From the NCBI RefSeq assembly GCF_963676485.1, contig NZ_OY781114.1, positions 1,488,001 to 1,552,000 of the forward strand: 64,000 bases of DNA, in the 5' to 3' direction. This document shows positions 16,816 to 25,728 of the stretch, piece by piece. Within the stretch, counting starts at the first letter, position 1. Every line of letters begins with the position of its first letter. Made by a program: the position numbers and the translations under genes. This DNA is from an uncultured Cohaesibacter sp. (lineage in GTDB: Bacteria > Pseudomonadota > Alphaproteobacteria > Rhizobiales > Cohaesibacteraceae). The notes below the pieces were generated by a model. That model searched no databases. It was not told the origin of the DNA and saw nothing but the letters and a program-made list of their open reading frames with translations.

Positions 16816-17904
16816 CTACTCCTTGAACTGATCTTCGGAATAATATCCGCTGTCGATCAGGATTTCTTTCCAGTTGTCTTTGGTCACTGCAACAGGCTTG
16901 AGAAGATAGGATGGAACAATCTTTTCGCCATTGTCGTAGGTTTTCGTATCGTTGATTTCAGGCTCGCCACCATTCAGGATCGCGTCAACCATGCCAACGG
17001 TAACACCGGCCAAAGCGCGGGTATCCTTGAAGACGGTTGAATATTGTTCGCCTTTCAGCATTGCCTTGATGTTGGCAACTTCGGCATCCTGACCGGTGAT
17101 GATCGGCATCGGCATGTCTTTGGTGCCATAGCCAACGCCCTTCAGCGAGGAAATAACGCCGATTGCAAGGCTGTCGTTTGGAGACAGAACACCATCGATC
17201 TTCTTGTCGGTGTAGAAGGCGGAAAGCAGGTTATCCATGCGGGCCTGAGCGGTTGCACCATCCCAGAACAGCGTGCCAACCTTGTCCATGCCCATCTGAC
17301 CGGAAACCACAACGAGTTTGCCGCTATCCAGATATGGCTTCAGAACAGACATTGCGCCATTGTAGAAGAAATATGCGTTGTTATCATCAGGGGAGCCGCC
17401 GAATACTTCAATATTCAGAGGGCCTTTTGCATTCTCGATATCGAGCCCCTTCAGCAGGGATTCAGCCTGAATGACGCCAACCTGGAAGTTATCGAAGGTA
17501 GCGTAATAGTCAACATTGGGGGACTCACGAATCAAGCGGTCGTAAGAGATAACCTTGATTCCGGATTCCGCAGCCAGATCCAGAGCGCTTGAAAGGGCGG
17601 TGCCGTCAATCGAGGCAATAACCAGCACATCCACGCCCTTGAGGATCATGGTTTCGATCTGACGCAGCTGCGTGGCGACGTCATCGCTCGCATATTGCAG
17701 TTCAGCGTCATAGCCAGCAGCTTCAAACTGTTTGACCATGTTGTCGCCATCATCAACCCAACGAGCGAGCGACTTGGTCGGCATGGCGATCCCGACGGAT
17801 CCCTTGCTTGCAGCCTGTGTCAATGAAGAAGAAAAAGAAAGTCCGAGCGCCAAAGCCATGGCGCCAACGGTCGCTGATTTGATCAGCTTACGAAGTCCCA
17901 GCAT
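16816..17904 (-). CDS. chvE: ChvE-like periplasmic sugar-binding protein
   Basis: A 362-residue solute-binding protein of the Peripla_BP_4 (ribose/galactose) family. A signal peptide ([31 protein letters not shown]) is followed by [34 protein letters not shown], which resembles ChvE/multiple-sugar-binding receptors. Further family segments are [57 protein letters not shown] and [28 protein letters not shown]. It would bind aldose sugars for import and possibly for chemotaxis or signalling. The start at 17904 is set by GGGAGGT. Unusually, no ABC permease or ATPase gene adjoins it, and a terminator follows directly. Confidence 0.88.
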   Translation of the reverse strand: MLGLRKLIKSATVGAMALALGLSFSSSLTQAASKGSVGIAMPTKSLARWVDDGDNMVKQFEAAGYDAELQYASDDVATQLRQIETMILKGVDVLVIASIDGTALSSALDLAAESGIKVISYDRLIRESPNVDYYATFDNFQVGVIQAESLLKGLDIENAKGPLNIEVFGGSPDDNNAYFFYNGAMSVLKPYLDSGKLVVVSGQMGMDKVGTLFWDGATAQARMDNLLSAFYTDKKIDGVLSPNDSLAIGVISSLKGVGYGTKDMPMPIITGQDAEVANIKAMLKGEQYSTVFKDTRALAGVTVGMVDAILNGGEPEINDTKTYDNGEKIVPSYLLKPVAVTKDNWKEILIDSGYYSEDQFKE

Positions 17905-18294
17905 AGATACCTCCCTTGCCAGCAAAACTTGTATATGACTTTACAGACGACAATTTCGCCGGAATTCCCCAACCCCTAAAAGCTGTCTGTCTATAAGTCC
18001 GCTCAATTCCTCCTGCGAGCGGGCGCTCTATATTATTTTTATATACAAAATTAATTCAAGGGAATTCGTAGGGTATCCACCGACATAATTGGGAATATGC
18101 TCTTATTCGATAATTTTATTTCACATTATTAGAATTATTAAAAATTATTGTACGCCAGACCCAGTCTATATTTTAAGCATAAAATTTAATTGCGCCTGTA
18201 GGGCCAGCAAATCGTCGTCCCACACAATCGCGCAGGACGATCTTTGTCTCTCATAGGACGGTCCCTTAACAGATCACGCCAACCAATCTTAAGT

Positions 18295-18340
18295 TGCACA
18301 AAAAATATCTCAGTTTGAAAAAGTGACTAGTATTTGTGCA
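18295..18340. promoter_or_regulatory. Inverted repeat, possible activator site upstream of urtA
   Basis: TGCACAAA (18295-18302) and TTTGTGCA (18333-18340) form a perfect 8-bp inverted repeat with a 30-base spacer. It lies about 170-215 bases upstream of the sigma-54 promoter, a distance usual for enhancers. The arms share the GCAC/GTGC core of NtrC half-sites, but the spacing is not canonical, so assignment to NtrC is speculative. Confidence 0.3.
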
Positions 18341-18509
18341 TATGCTTGTCACCAGCGCCGCTAAATCGGGCCTGGAACTGATATTTCCAGGTATGTCGAG
18401 CGACACGGGTCATAGGATACATTCTGTTTTTTAGATATTTCCATTTTAAACAGCACTTTTTCAAAGTCTTAGCAAATTATTTGAACCGGCTGGGGCTCCG
18501 GATAGATTT

Positions 18510-18525
18510 TGGCACAGCCATTGCA
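18510..18525 (+). promoter_or_regulatory. Sigma-54 (RpoN) -24/-12 promoter for urt-ure
   Basis: TGGCAC-AGCCA-TTGCA matches the RpoN consensus TGGCAC-N5-TTGCW exactly, with the invariant GG (18511-18512) and GC (18523-18524) twelve bases apart. It sits 38 bases before the urtA start codon, leaving a short leader. It implies nitrogen-limitation control through an NtrC-type activator, as is known for urea uptake and urease operons in proteobacteria. Confidence 0.8.
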
Positions 18526-18562
18526 AAACAAACTCCATCACCACCAGATGGAGTTATAAAAA

Positions 18563-19855
18563 GTGTCTTCCAGAATTTCACATTTTGCTGCTGCCCTTGC
18601 TCTGACCACATCCCTGATCTCTGCTTCTGCAGCCCTCGCAGAAGAGACCATCAAGGTTGGTGTCCTGCATTCTCTTTCCGGCACCATGGCCATTTCCGAA
18701 ACCACTCTTAAAGATGCCATGCTGATGCTCATCGAAGAGCAGAACGAAAAAGGCGGCCTGTTGGGAAAAAAACTTGAACCGGTTGTTGTCGATCCGGCCT
18801 CCGACTGGCCTCTTTTTGCGGAAAAGGCCCGAGAGCTGATCGATGTCAACGATGTGTCCGCTGTTTTCGGCTGCTGGACCTCGGTTTCCCGAAAATCCGT
18901 CCTGCCTGTTTTCGAAGAACTGAACTCGATCCTGTTCTATCCGGTCCAGTATGAAGGCGAAGAATCCCAACGCAATGTGTTTTATACCGGCGCAGCGCCG
19001 AACCAGCAGGCCATTCCTGCGGTCGATTACCTGATGAAACAGGAAGGGGTCGAGCGCTGGGTTCTGGCTGGCACCGATTATGTCTATCCGCGCACCACCA
19101 ACAAGATCCTTGAAGCCTACCTCAAGGCAAAGGGTGTCGCGGCCGAAGACATCATGATCAATTATACGCCATTTGGTCATTCCGACTGGCAGACCATCGT
19201 TTCTGACATCAAGGCCTTTGGCGAAGCAGGCAAGAAGACGGCTGTTGTGTCCACCGTCAATGGGGATGCCAATGTACCATTCTATAAGGAACTCGCCAAC
19301 CAGGGCATCAAGGCCGAAGACATTCCTGTGGTTGCCTTCTCGGTAGGTGAGGAAGAACTCGCTGGCCTCGACACCAAGCCACTCGTTGGCCATCTGGCTG
19401 CCTGGAACTATTTCCAGTCTGTCGATTCCGATGCCAACTACGAATTCATCGACGCCTGGCACGCATTCACCAAAGATGAAAACCGCGTCACCAATGACCC
19501 GATGGAAGCCCACTATATCGGCTTCAACATGTGGGTCAAAGCAGTGGAGAAAGCTGGCACCACCGATCCGGATGCTGTCATTGACGCTCTGGTCGGCGTG
19601 TCCGTTCCGAACCTTTCGGGCGGTTACAGCGCCATGATGCCGAACCATCACATCACCAAGCCGGTTCTTATCGGCGAGATTCAGGACGATGGGCAGTTTG
19701 ACATCGTTTACGAAACACCGGGTCTTGTGCCGGGCGACGCATGGTCTGACTATTTGCCCGATTCAGCCAAGCTGATCTCCGATTGGCGCGCGCCTCTCTC
19801 TTGCGGCAACTTCAACACCGAGACCAATGAATGCGGCGGCAAAGGCGCTGAATAA
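18563..19855 (+). CDS. urtA: Urea ABC transporter substrate-binding protein
   Basis: A 430-residue periplasmic receptor that captures urea. A signal peptide (cleavage after SAALA) leads into ETIKVGVLHSLSGTMAISETTLKDAMLMLIEE, the standard UrtA/amide-binding N-terminus. Other signature parts are VVDPASDWPLFAEKARELI, FGCWTSVSRKSVLPVFEELNSILFYPVQYEGEE, YPRTTNKILEAYL and the C-terminal RAPLSCGNFNTET. The start is GTG at 18563, with GGAG nine bases upstream and a sigma-54 promoter just before. It heads an operon continuing through urtBCDE and the urease genes. A strong hairpin follows the stop codon. Confidence 0.97.
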   Translation: MSSRISHFAAALALTTSLISASAALAEETIKVGVLHSLSGTMAISETTLKDAMLMLIEEQNEKGGLLGKKLEPVVVDPASDWPLFAEKARELIDVNDVSAVFGCWTSVSRKSVLPVFEELNSILFYPVQYEGEESQRNVFYTGAAPNQQAIPAVDYLMKQEGVERWVLAGTDYVYPRTTNKILEAYLKAKGVAAEDIMINYTPFGHSDWQTIVSDIKAFGEAGKKTAVVSTVNGDANVPFYKELANQGIKAEDIPVVAFSVGEEELAGLDTKPLVGHLAAWNYFQSVDSDANYEFIDAWHAFTKDENRVTNDPMEAHYIGFNMWVKAVEKAGTTDPDAVIDALVGVSVPNLSGGYSAMMPNHHITKPVLIGEIQDDGQFDIVYETPGLVPGDAWSDYLPDSAKLISDWRAPLSCGNFNTETNECGGKGAE

Positions 19856-19882
19856 AGCACCTTGATGCATTCGAACACCCGG

Positions 19883-19924
19883 CATGTCCCCGGTGACGGT
19901 TTGTCCGTCTCCGGGGAAGACATG
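19883..19924 (+). promoter_or_regulatory. Intercistronic hairpin urtA-urtB
   Basis: CATGTCCCCGG-GACGG and CCGTC-CCGGGG-GACATG form a 42-base near-perfect stem-loop. There is no downstream T-run, so it more likely stabilises the urtA mRNA or reduces read-through than acting as a full terminator. Confidence 0.65.
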
Positions 19925-19943
19925 TTTAGCAAGAGAGATTTTT

Positions 19944-21557
19944 ATGACAGTCCTGCGCGCCCTGCTTGTTTGTCTTGTCACGCTCCTGACCTCTTATTCC
20001 ACCATGCCCCAGGCCATGGCCGATGATCTCAAAGATGCGATCAATGCACTGGCTGAGGGAAGCCTCAAGGATAGAGAAATCAAGGTAGACGCCCTGTTGC
20101 AGACCGGAGACGACAAAGTCGTTCCGGTTCTGACTTATCTGGCAGAAGGGGACCTCTATTTTCGCAAATCCGATAAAAAGGTGTTTCTGGCCGACAAGGC
20201 AGGCCGGACCTATCGCCTGACGGATCCGATCAGCGGCGATGTGATCCCTGACATTTCCAAAAGAGACATCAAGAAAGTGCGTGTCAACAACAGCTTACGG
20301 CGTCAGATACGGGACGGGCTGAGCCTTTTTGCTCTCAATAGCCAAGATCCGGCCAAGCGCCTTCAAGCGGCAGAGACCATCTACAAGGCGCAAGATGCCA
20401 GCGCCCTCCCCGCCATCGAGGCCCGCCTTGAAAAGGAGCAGGACGAGCAAGTCATCGCCTTTCTGCAAGAAGCACGCGCTGGCTTGACGCTGACCTCGGA
20501 CGCACCAGAAGAGGCCAAGCTTTCGGCCATTGCCATTCTGCGAGAGAAAGGCGGGCGGCAAGCGCTTTCCATCCTTACCGAAACGGCAAAAACAAGCGAT
20601 GGAGCCGTCAAGGAGGCTGCATCTCGCGCCGTTGTTGCCATCGAGCGAATGCTGGCCATCTGGAATGGCATACAGAATGTCTGGTATGGCCTCTCCCTTG
20701 GTTCGGTTCTGCTGTTGGCATCCATCGGTCTTGCCATCACCTTCGGCGTGATGGGCGTCATCAATATGGCCCATGGGGAAATGGTCATGATCGGCGCCTA
20801 TACAACATTTACCGTGCAGCAGGCGATCCAGACGACGATGCCCGGCCTGCTTGACTATTCGCTTCTGTTTGCCATTCCCGCCGCTTTTCTTGTTGCCGGA
20901 GCCATCGGCTTTGTGCTTGAGCGGGGGATCATCCGCTTTCTCTATGGGCGTCCACTGGAAACCCTGCTGGCAACATGGGGTGTATCGCTCATTTTGCAGC
21001 AGGCCGTGCGCACAATTTTCGGCCCCACCAACCAAGAGGTGAGCAACCCGAGCTGGATGTCCGGCGCCATTGACCTTGCAGGCCTGTCGCTGACATGGAA
21101 CCGGATATGGATCTTCTTCTTTGCGCTGGCCATGTTCGGGCTGCTCTTTGCACTGCTCAAACGCACGCCAATGGGCTTGCAAATGCGGGCCGTCACTCAA
21201 AATCGGAACATGGCCTCCTCCCTTGGGGTCAAAACCCCTTGGGTGGATGCCTTCACCTTTGCGCTCGGGTCTGGCATCGCCGGCATCGCCGGGGTCGCGC
21301 TCAGTCAGATCGGCAATGTTTCGCCCAATCTTGGACAGAGCTATATCATCGACAGTTTCATGGTCGTGGTGTTTGGCGGGGTCGGCAACCTTTGGGGCAC
21401 GCTTATCGGGGCCCTGACGCTCGGGGTCGCCAACAAATTCCTTGAGCCCTTTGCCGGAGCGGTTCTGGGCAAGATCCTGGTCCTGGTCTTCATCATTCTC
21501 TTCATTCAGAAAAGACCACGCGGTCTGTTCGCTCTTAAGGGAAGGGCCGTGGAATAA
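19944..21557 (+). CDS. urtB: Urea ABC transporter permease UrtB
   Basis: A 537-residue LivH-type inner-membrane permease. As usual for UrtB it carries an N-terminal signal-like segment and a helical soluble extension (residues 25-240, including LPAIEARLEKEQDEQVIAFLQEAR) before the membrane domain. The latter has FGVMGVINMAHGEMVMIGAYTTF, the typical LivH GVxNxAHG motif, and VVVFGGVGNLWGTLIGALTLG near the end. The start at 19944 was chosen because AAGAGAG precedes it and a signal sequence begins there. It pairs with UrtC to form the channel. Its stop overlaps the urtC start as TAATG. Confidence 0.96.
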   Translation: MTVLRALLVCLVTLLTSYSTMPQAMADDLKDAINALAEGSLKDREIKVDALLQTGDDKVVPVLTYLAEGDLYFRKSDKKVFLADKAGRTYRLTDPISGDVIPDISKRDIKKVRVNNSLRRQIRDGLSLFALNSQDPAKRLQAAETIYKAQDASALPAIEARLEKEQDEQVIAFLQEARAGLTLTSDAPEEAKLSAIAILREKGGRQALSILTETAKTSDGAVKEAASRAVVAIERMLAIWNGIQNVWYGLSLGSVLLLASIGLAITFGVMGVINMAHGEMVMIGAYTTFTVQQAIQTTMPGLLDYSLLFAIPAAFLVAGAIGFVLERGIIRFLYGRPLETLLATWGVSLILQQAVRTIFGPTNQEVSNPSWMSGAIDLAGLSLTWNRIWIFFFALAMFGLLFALLKRTPMGLQMRAVTQNRNMASSLGVKTPWVDAFTFALGSGIAGIAGVALSQIGNVSPNLGQSYIIDSFMVVVFGGVGNLWGTLIGALTLGVANKFLEPFAGAVLGKILVLVFIILFIQKRPRGLFALKGRAVE

Positions 21558-22732
21558 TGGTTTCAGCTTTTCTGTTTCGTGGCCTTGCGGGGCGTATTGC
21601 GTGGGTGGCGGGGTTCATTGCATTGCTTGGCGTCCTTGTGCCTCTCAGCAATCTGATGCTGCCGTCCGATCATGCTCTTTATGTGCCCGATTACATCGTA
21701 TCGCTGTTTGGCAAATATCTCACCTATGCCTTGCTGGCGATGGCGCTGGATCTGGTGTGGGGTTATTGCGGCATTCTCTCGCTGGGGCACGGAGCCTTCT
21801 TCGCCCTTGGCGGCTATGCCATGGGCATGTATCTGATGCGCCAGATCGGTTCGCGGGGCGTCTATGGCGATCCGCTCCTGCCGGACTTCATGGTCTTTCT
21901 CAACTGGAAAGACCTGCCGTGGTACTGGTATGGCTTTGATCAATTCTGGTTTGCGGCCATCATGGTTCTAGCCGTTCCGGGCCTCCTGGCCTTTGTCTTC
22001 GGCTGGTTTGCCTTCCGCTCACGGGTGACGGGCGTTTATCTCTCCATCATCACACAGGCCATGACCTATGCTCTGTTGCTCGCCTTCTTCCGCAATGACA
22101 TGGGCTTTGGCGGGAACAATGGCCTGACAGACTTCAAGGATATTCTCGGCTACACATTGCAAGAGCCTGCCACACGCGCCGGGCTCTTTGCTGTGGCAGC
22201 TTTCGCACTCTGTCTTGCGCTCATCATAAGCTCGGCCATCGTGCGCTCGAAATTCGGCAAGGTGCTGCTCGCCACACGGGATGCGGAAAGCCGCGCCCGT
22301 TTTCTTGGCTATCGGGTCGAACATGTGAAGCTGTTTGTCTTTACCTTGTCAGCCATGATGGCGGGGATCGCGGGCGCGCTTTATGTGCCGCTGGTCGGTA
22401 TTATCAATCCGGGCGAATTTGCTCCAGCCAACTCAATCGAAGTGGTCATCTGGGCCGCAGTCGGCGGGCGCGGCACCCTGATCGGCCCGATTATTGGGGC
22501 CATCACGGTCAACCTTGGCAAAAGCTGGTTTACTGCCCAGTTCCCTGAATATTGGCTGTTTGTGCTTGGTGGCCTGTTTGTTGCTGTCACGCTCTTCATG
22601 CCAAAGGGCATTCTGGGCACTCTTTCGAGCTTTTCAGAAAAGATCAGCGCCTTTACCTCGGGCGCAAAGGCCGAACCGAAAATTGGCGCAACAGAGTCCG
22701 CAGAGATGAGCAAGGAAGGGGACGCATCATGA
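21557..22732 (+). CDS. urtC: Urea ABC transporter permease UrtC
   Basis: A 391-residue LivM-type permease with about ten TM helices. Diagnostic segments are ALLAMALDLVWGYCGILSLGHGAFFALGGYAMGMYLMRQIG, RSRVTGVYLSIITQAMTYALLLAFFRNDMGFGGNNGLTDF and VIWAAVGGRGTLIGPIIGAI. It forms the heterodimeric pore with UrtB. Translation is coupled at both ends: TAATG with urtB and ATGA with urtD. The tail (after MPKGILGTL) is a hydrophilic extension of about 40 residues. Confidence 0.97.
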   Translation: MVSAFLFRGLAGRIAWVAGFIALLGVLVPLSNLMLPSDHALYVPDYIVSLFGKYLTYALLAMALDLVWGYCGILSLGHGAFFALGGYAMGMYLMRQIGSRGVYGDPLLPDFMVFLNWKDLPWYWYGFDQFWFAAIMVLAVPGLLAFVFGWFAFRSRVTGVYLSIITQAMTYALLLAFFRNDMGFGGNNGLTDFKDILGYTLQEPATRAGLFAVAAFALCLALIISSAIVRSKFGKVLLATRDAESRARFLGYRVEHVKLFVFTLSAMMAGIAGALYVPLVGIINPGEFAPANSIEVVIWAAVGGRGTLIGPIIGAITVNLGKSWFTAQFPEYWLFVLGGLFVAVTLFMPKGILGTLSSFSEKISAFTSGAKAEPKIGATESAEMSKEGDAS

Positions 22733-23490
22733 TAGAAACACCCACCCCGGTCACCTCGTCGCTGCTCTATCTTGATGACGTGTCGGTTTCCTTTGATGGC
22801 TTCAAGGCGATCAACGGCCTGTCCCTTGCCATCGAGCCGGGCGAAATGCGGGCCATTATCGGCCCCAATGGCGCAGGCAAAACCACCATGATGGACATCA
22901 TCACCGGCAAGACCCGCCCGGACACCGGCGACGTGCTGTTTGAAGGCACGATGGACCTGACACAGCATGACGAAACGGAAATCGCACAAGCGGGCATTGG
23001 ACGGAAATTCCAGAAGCCGACCGTGTTTGAGAACCAGACCGTGCGCGACAATATCGAACTGGCACTGGCGGGCAACCGCAGCGTCTGGTCTTCTCTCTTC
23101 TATCGGGAAAGCGATGAAGACGCTGCCCGCATCGAAGAGATTCTGCAAACAGTGCGCCTGCAGCAACGCGCCCACGAATTGGCCTCGGACCTTTCCCACG
23201 GACAAAAGCAATGGCTGGAAATCGGCATGCTGCTGGCTCAGGACCCAAAGCTCTTGCTGGTGGATGAGCCAGTTGCAGGCATGACGGACGCCGAGACGGT
23301 GGAAACCGCCAAGCTTCTGCGCCAGATTTCCAAAACCCATTCAGTCATTGTCGTTGAGCATGATATGGGCTTCATCCGCGATCTCGACGTGAAGGTCACC
23401 GTTCTGGCAGAAGGGTCGGTTCTGGCAGAAGGGTCGCTTGATCATGTCAGCGCCCATCCGGACGTCATTGAAAGTTATCTGGGGCGATAA
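22729..23490 (+). CDS. urtD: Urea ABC transporter ATP-binding protein UrtD
   Basis: A 253-residue LivG-type ATPase with Walker A GPNGAGKTT, FQKPTVFENQTVRDNIELAL in the Q-loop region, signature LSHGQKQWLEIGMLL, Walker B LLLVDEPVAGM and switch His in VVEHDMGF. LSHGQKQWLEIG is characteristic of UrtD. The start ATG overlaps the urtC stop (ATGA), so the many upstream in-frame codons are not used. Near the C-terminus VLAEGSVLAEGS is encoded by an exact 18-bp tandem repeat (23401-23436), discussed in the findings. Confidence 0.97.
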   Translation: MIETPTPVTSSLLYLDDVSVSFDGFKAINGLSLAIEPGEMRAIIGPNGAGKTTMMDIITGKTRPDTGDVLFEGTMDLTQHDETEIAQAGIGRKFQKPTVFENQTVRDNIELALAGNRSVWSSLFYRESDEDAARIEEILQTVRLQQRAHELASDLSHGQKQWLEIGMLLAQDPKLLLVDEPVAGMTDAETVETAKLLRQISKTHSVIVVEHDMGFIRDLDVKVTVLAEGSVLAEGSLDHVSAHPDVIESYLGR

Positions 23491-23492
23491 AC

Positions 23493-24236
23493 ATGAGTGA
23501 AGCAATGGAACAGACATCCCCGGATGCCAACAATCCGATCGCCCTGTCGATTGAGGGAATTGATCTGCATTACGGCGCCGCGCAGGCGCTTCGCAACATC
23601 TCCATGGATGTAGAGACTGGCAAAATCACCTGTGTGTTGGGGCGCAACGGGGTTGGAAAAACCTCCATGTTGCGCGCCATTGTCGGTCAACATCCGGTGA
23701 GCAAGGGCAAAATCATTCTGGGTGGTGCTGATGTTACCAAGGCACCGCCCTATGCCCGCGCAGGCCGGGGCATCGCCTATGTGCCTCAGGGGCGAGAAAT
23801 CTTTCCGCAACTGACGGTGCGGGAGAATCTCGAGGTCGGCTTTGCCCGCCTGTCGCGCAAGCAAAGGTTTGTCGAAGAAGAGATTTTTGAACTTTTCCCC
23901 ATTCTCAGGGACATGCTGTCGCGCAGGGGTGGCGATCTTTCGGGCGGCCAACAGCAACAACTGGCCATTGGCCGGGCATTGGTCACCCGCCCGGACATTC
24001 TCGTTCTGGATGAGCCGACAGAAGGCATCCAGCCCTCGATCATCAAGGATATCGGTCGCGCCATCACCTACCTCAAAGAGGAAAAGGGAATCGCAATTCT
24101 ATTGGTCGAACAATATCTTGATTTCTGCCGCGAGCTGGCGGATGTTGTTCATATCATGGACCGTGGCGAGATTGTGCATTCAGGTCTTGCTGAAGATTTG
24201 GACAAGGAACATGTACGCAACCATCTCACCGTCTGA
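23493..24236 (+). CDS. urtE: Urea ABC transporter ATP-binding protein UrtE
   Basis: A 247-residue LivF-type ATPase, partner of UrtD. Motifs are Walker A GRNGVGKTS, PQGREIFPQLTVRENLEVG, signature LSGGQQQQLAIGRALV, Walker B ILVLDEPTEGIQPSI and LLVEQYLDF. It starts two bases after the urtD stop. Its 3' end overlaps the start of ureD by 26 bases, tying the transporter and urease genes into one transcriptional unit. Confidence 0.97.
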   Translation: MSEAMEQTSPDANNPIALSIEGIDLHYGAAQALRNISMDVETGKITCVLGRNGVGKTSMLRAIVGQHPVSKGKIILGGADVTKAPPYARAGRGIAYVPQGREIFPQLTVRENLEVGFARLSRKQRFVEEEIFELFPILRDMLSRRGGDLSGGQQQQLAIGRALVTRPDILVLDEPTEGIQPSIIKDIGRAITYLKEEKGIAILLVEQYLDFCRELADVVHIMDRGEIVHSGLAEDLDKEHVRNHLTV

Positions 24237-25092
24237 CGCCCCTTCTGGCACACCTTCTGACGCTGTGCCTGCGCAGCGGACGAGCGGGACCGGTCGGGTC
24301 AGTTTCAAGGCAAGCGACAAAGGGGCAACCAGACTGGATCGCCTCTACCAGCAAGGATGCGCCAAGATCCGTTTGCCCAAGGTGTATGGTGGCAAGGCAG
24401 CAGAGGCCGTTCTGATCAACAGCGCTGGCGGGCTGACCGGTGGCGATGTGGTCACCTGGCATGCCAAAGCTGCTGCGGGCACCTATGCGGTGCTGACCAC
24501 GCAGGCCTGCGAAAAGATCTACAAGGCAGAAAGCGATGTCGCCCATGTTACCAACCATCTAACCGTTGCCGATGGCGCCCGTCTCGACTGGTTGCCGCAG
24601 GAAACCATTCTCTATGACCGCGCAGGGCTTAACCGCTCCCTTGATGTGCATCTGGAAGGCAGCGCCCGGTTTCTGGCCGTGGAAAGCCTGCTTCTGGGGC
24701 GTGTCGCCATGGGAGAAGCGCTTCACACCCTGACCTTCAGCGACAATTGGCGCATTCACAAGAACGGCAGGCTGGTCCACGCTGAAGCCCAACGCCTTAA
24801 GGGCGACGTGGCTCATATCGGTCAGGCGGATGCTGTCCTCTCCGGCCATCTGGCTCTTGCCACCCTTTGTTATATCGGGCCGGAAGACAGCGACACCATG
24901 ACCGCGCTGATGGAAAGCGGCCGTGCCCTTATTGCGCCTTTTGAGGGCTGCACCGCAGGGCTTTCGAGCTTTAACGGCAAGATAATTGCACGCCTTACGG
25001 CGAAAAACGGCATGGCGCTGCGTGCGGCGCTCATTCCATTGATTTCACATTTCCGGGCCGGGGAACCTCTCCCGCGCGTCTGGACGACCTGA
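24211..25092 (+). CDS. ureD: Urease accessory protein UreD
   Basis: A 293-residue scaffold protein of the UreDFG complex that delivers nickel to apo-urease. Family segments are [84 protein letters not shown] and the closing LPRVWTT. The start at 24211 lies inside the end of urtE with AAGGA immediately upstream; the first 30 residues are variable Ser/Pro-rich sequence, as usual for UreD. ureA follows after 17 bases. Confidence 0.94.
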   Translation: MYATISPSDAPSGTPSDAVPAQRTSGTGRVSFKASDKGATRLDRLYQQGCAKIRLPKVYGGKAAEAVLINSAGGLTGGDVVTWHAKAAAGTYAVLTTQACEKIYKAESDVAHVTNHLTVADGARLDWLPQETILYDRAGLNRSLDVHLEGSARFLAVESLLLGRVAMGEALHTLTFSDNWRIHKNGRLVHAEAQRLKGDVAHIGQADAVLSGHLALATLCYIGPEDSDTMTALMESGRALIAPFEGCTAGLSSFNGKIIARLTAKNGMALRAALIPLISHFRAGEPLPRVWTT

Positions 25093-25109
25093 ACAGGAGA
25101 GGAAGCGTC

Positions 25110-25412
25110 ATGAATTTAACCCCGAGAGAGAAGGACAAACTTCTCATCGCCATGGCTGCAATGGTGGCACGCCGACGCCTTGAAAGGGGCGTCAAGCTCA
25201 ATCATCCCGAAGCGGTGGCGCTTATCACCGACTTTATCGTGGAAGGCGCACGTGACGGACGCACGGTTGCCGATCTGATGGAAGCGGGCGCTCACATCAT
25301 CAGCCGCGAGCAGGTGATGGAGGGCATTGCCGAGATGATCCATGACATTCAGGTGGAAGCCACCTTCCCTGACGGCGTCAAGCTTGTCACCGTCCACGAA
25401 CCGATCCGCTAA
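25110..25412 (+). CDS. ureA: Urease subunit gamma
   Basis: A 100-residue structural subunit, the normal size for Ure[40 protein letters not shown], the [14 protein letters not shown] segment, [14 protein letters not shown] and [18 protein letters not shown] are all canonical. AACAGGAGAGGAAG provides a ribosome site. It assembles with UreB and UreC in the (alpha-beta-gamma)3 enzyme. Confidence 0.98.
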   Translation: MNLTPREKDKLLIAMAAMVARRRLERGVKLNHPEAVALITDFIVEGARDGRTVADLMEAGAHIISREQVMEGIAEMIHDIQVEATFPDGVKLVTVHEPIR

Positions 25413-25422
25413 GGAGGGCACC

Positions 25423-25728
25423 ATGATTCCGGGTGAAATCATCACAGCTGCAGGCGACATTGAACTCAATGCCGGTCTGGACGTCACCGAGCTGGAGGTC
25501 TCCAACACCGGCGACCGTCCGGTTCAGGTTGGCTCCCACTATCATTTCTTTGAAACCAATCCGTCCCTCTCCTTTGACCGCGACGCAGCGCGTGGCAAAC
25601 GCCTCGATATCGCTTCGGGCACAGCGGTTCGCTTCGAGCCGGGTCAGACCCGCAAGATCAGGCTGATCCCGCTTGAAGGCAACCGCGAGGTTCACGGCTT
25701 CCGCGCAGAAATCGGAGGGGCACTCTAA
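25423..25728 (+). CDS. ureB: Urease subunit beta
   Basis: A 101-residue subunit. [18 protein letters not shown], the [21 protein letters not shown] motif, [18 protein letters not shown] and the ending EIGGAL are standard UreB. The ATG at 25423 is preceded by AAGGAGG. The stop codon overlaps the ureC start (TAATG), giving translational coupling and equal subunit production. Confidence 0.98.
   Translation: MIPGEIITAAGDIELNAGLDVTELEVSNTGDRPVQVGSHYHFFETNPSLSFDRDAARGKRLDIASGTAVRFEPGQTRKIRLIPLEGNREVHGFRAEIGGAL

Larger units (their letters stand above)
17905..18562. other. Long divergent regulatory region (658 bp)
   Basis: A markedly AT-rich region between the chvE-like gene and urtA, without a coding frame I believe. 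It carries the sigma-54 promoter and an inverted repeat annotated separately, and presumably the minus-strand promoter for the sugar-binding protein. Confidence 0.6.

Noticed and set aside
23401..23436. Insertion of six residues in UrtD by the 18-bp repeat
   Set aside because: Protein length and the usual UrtD C-terminus suggest a similar pair is ancestral; only the exact DNA identity is notable.
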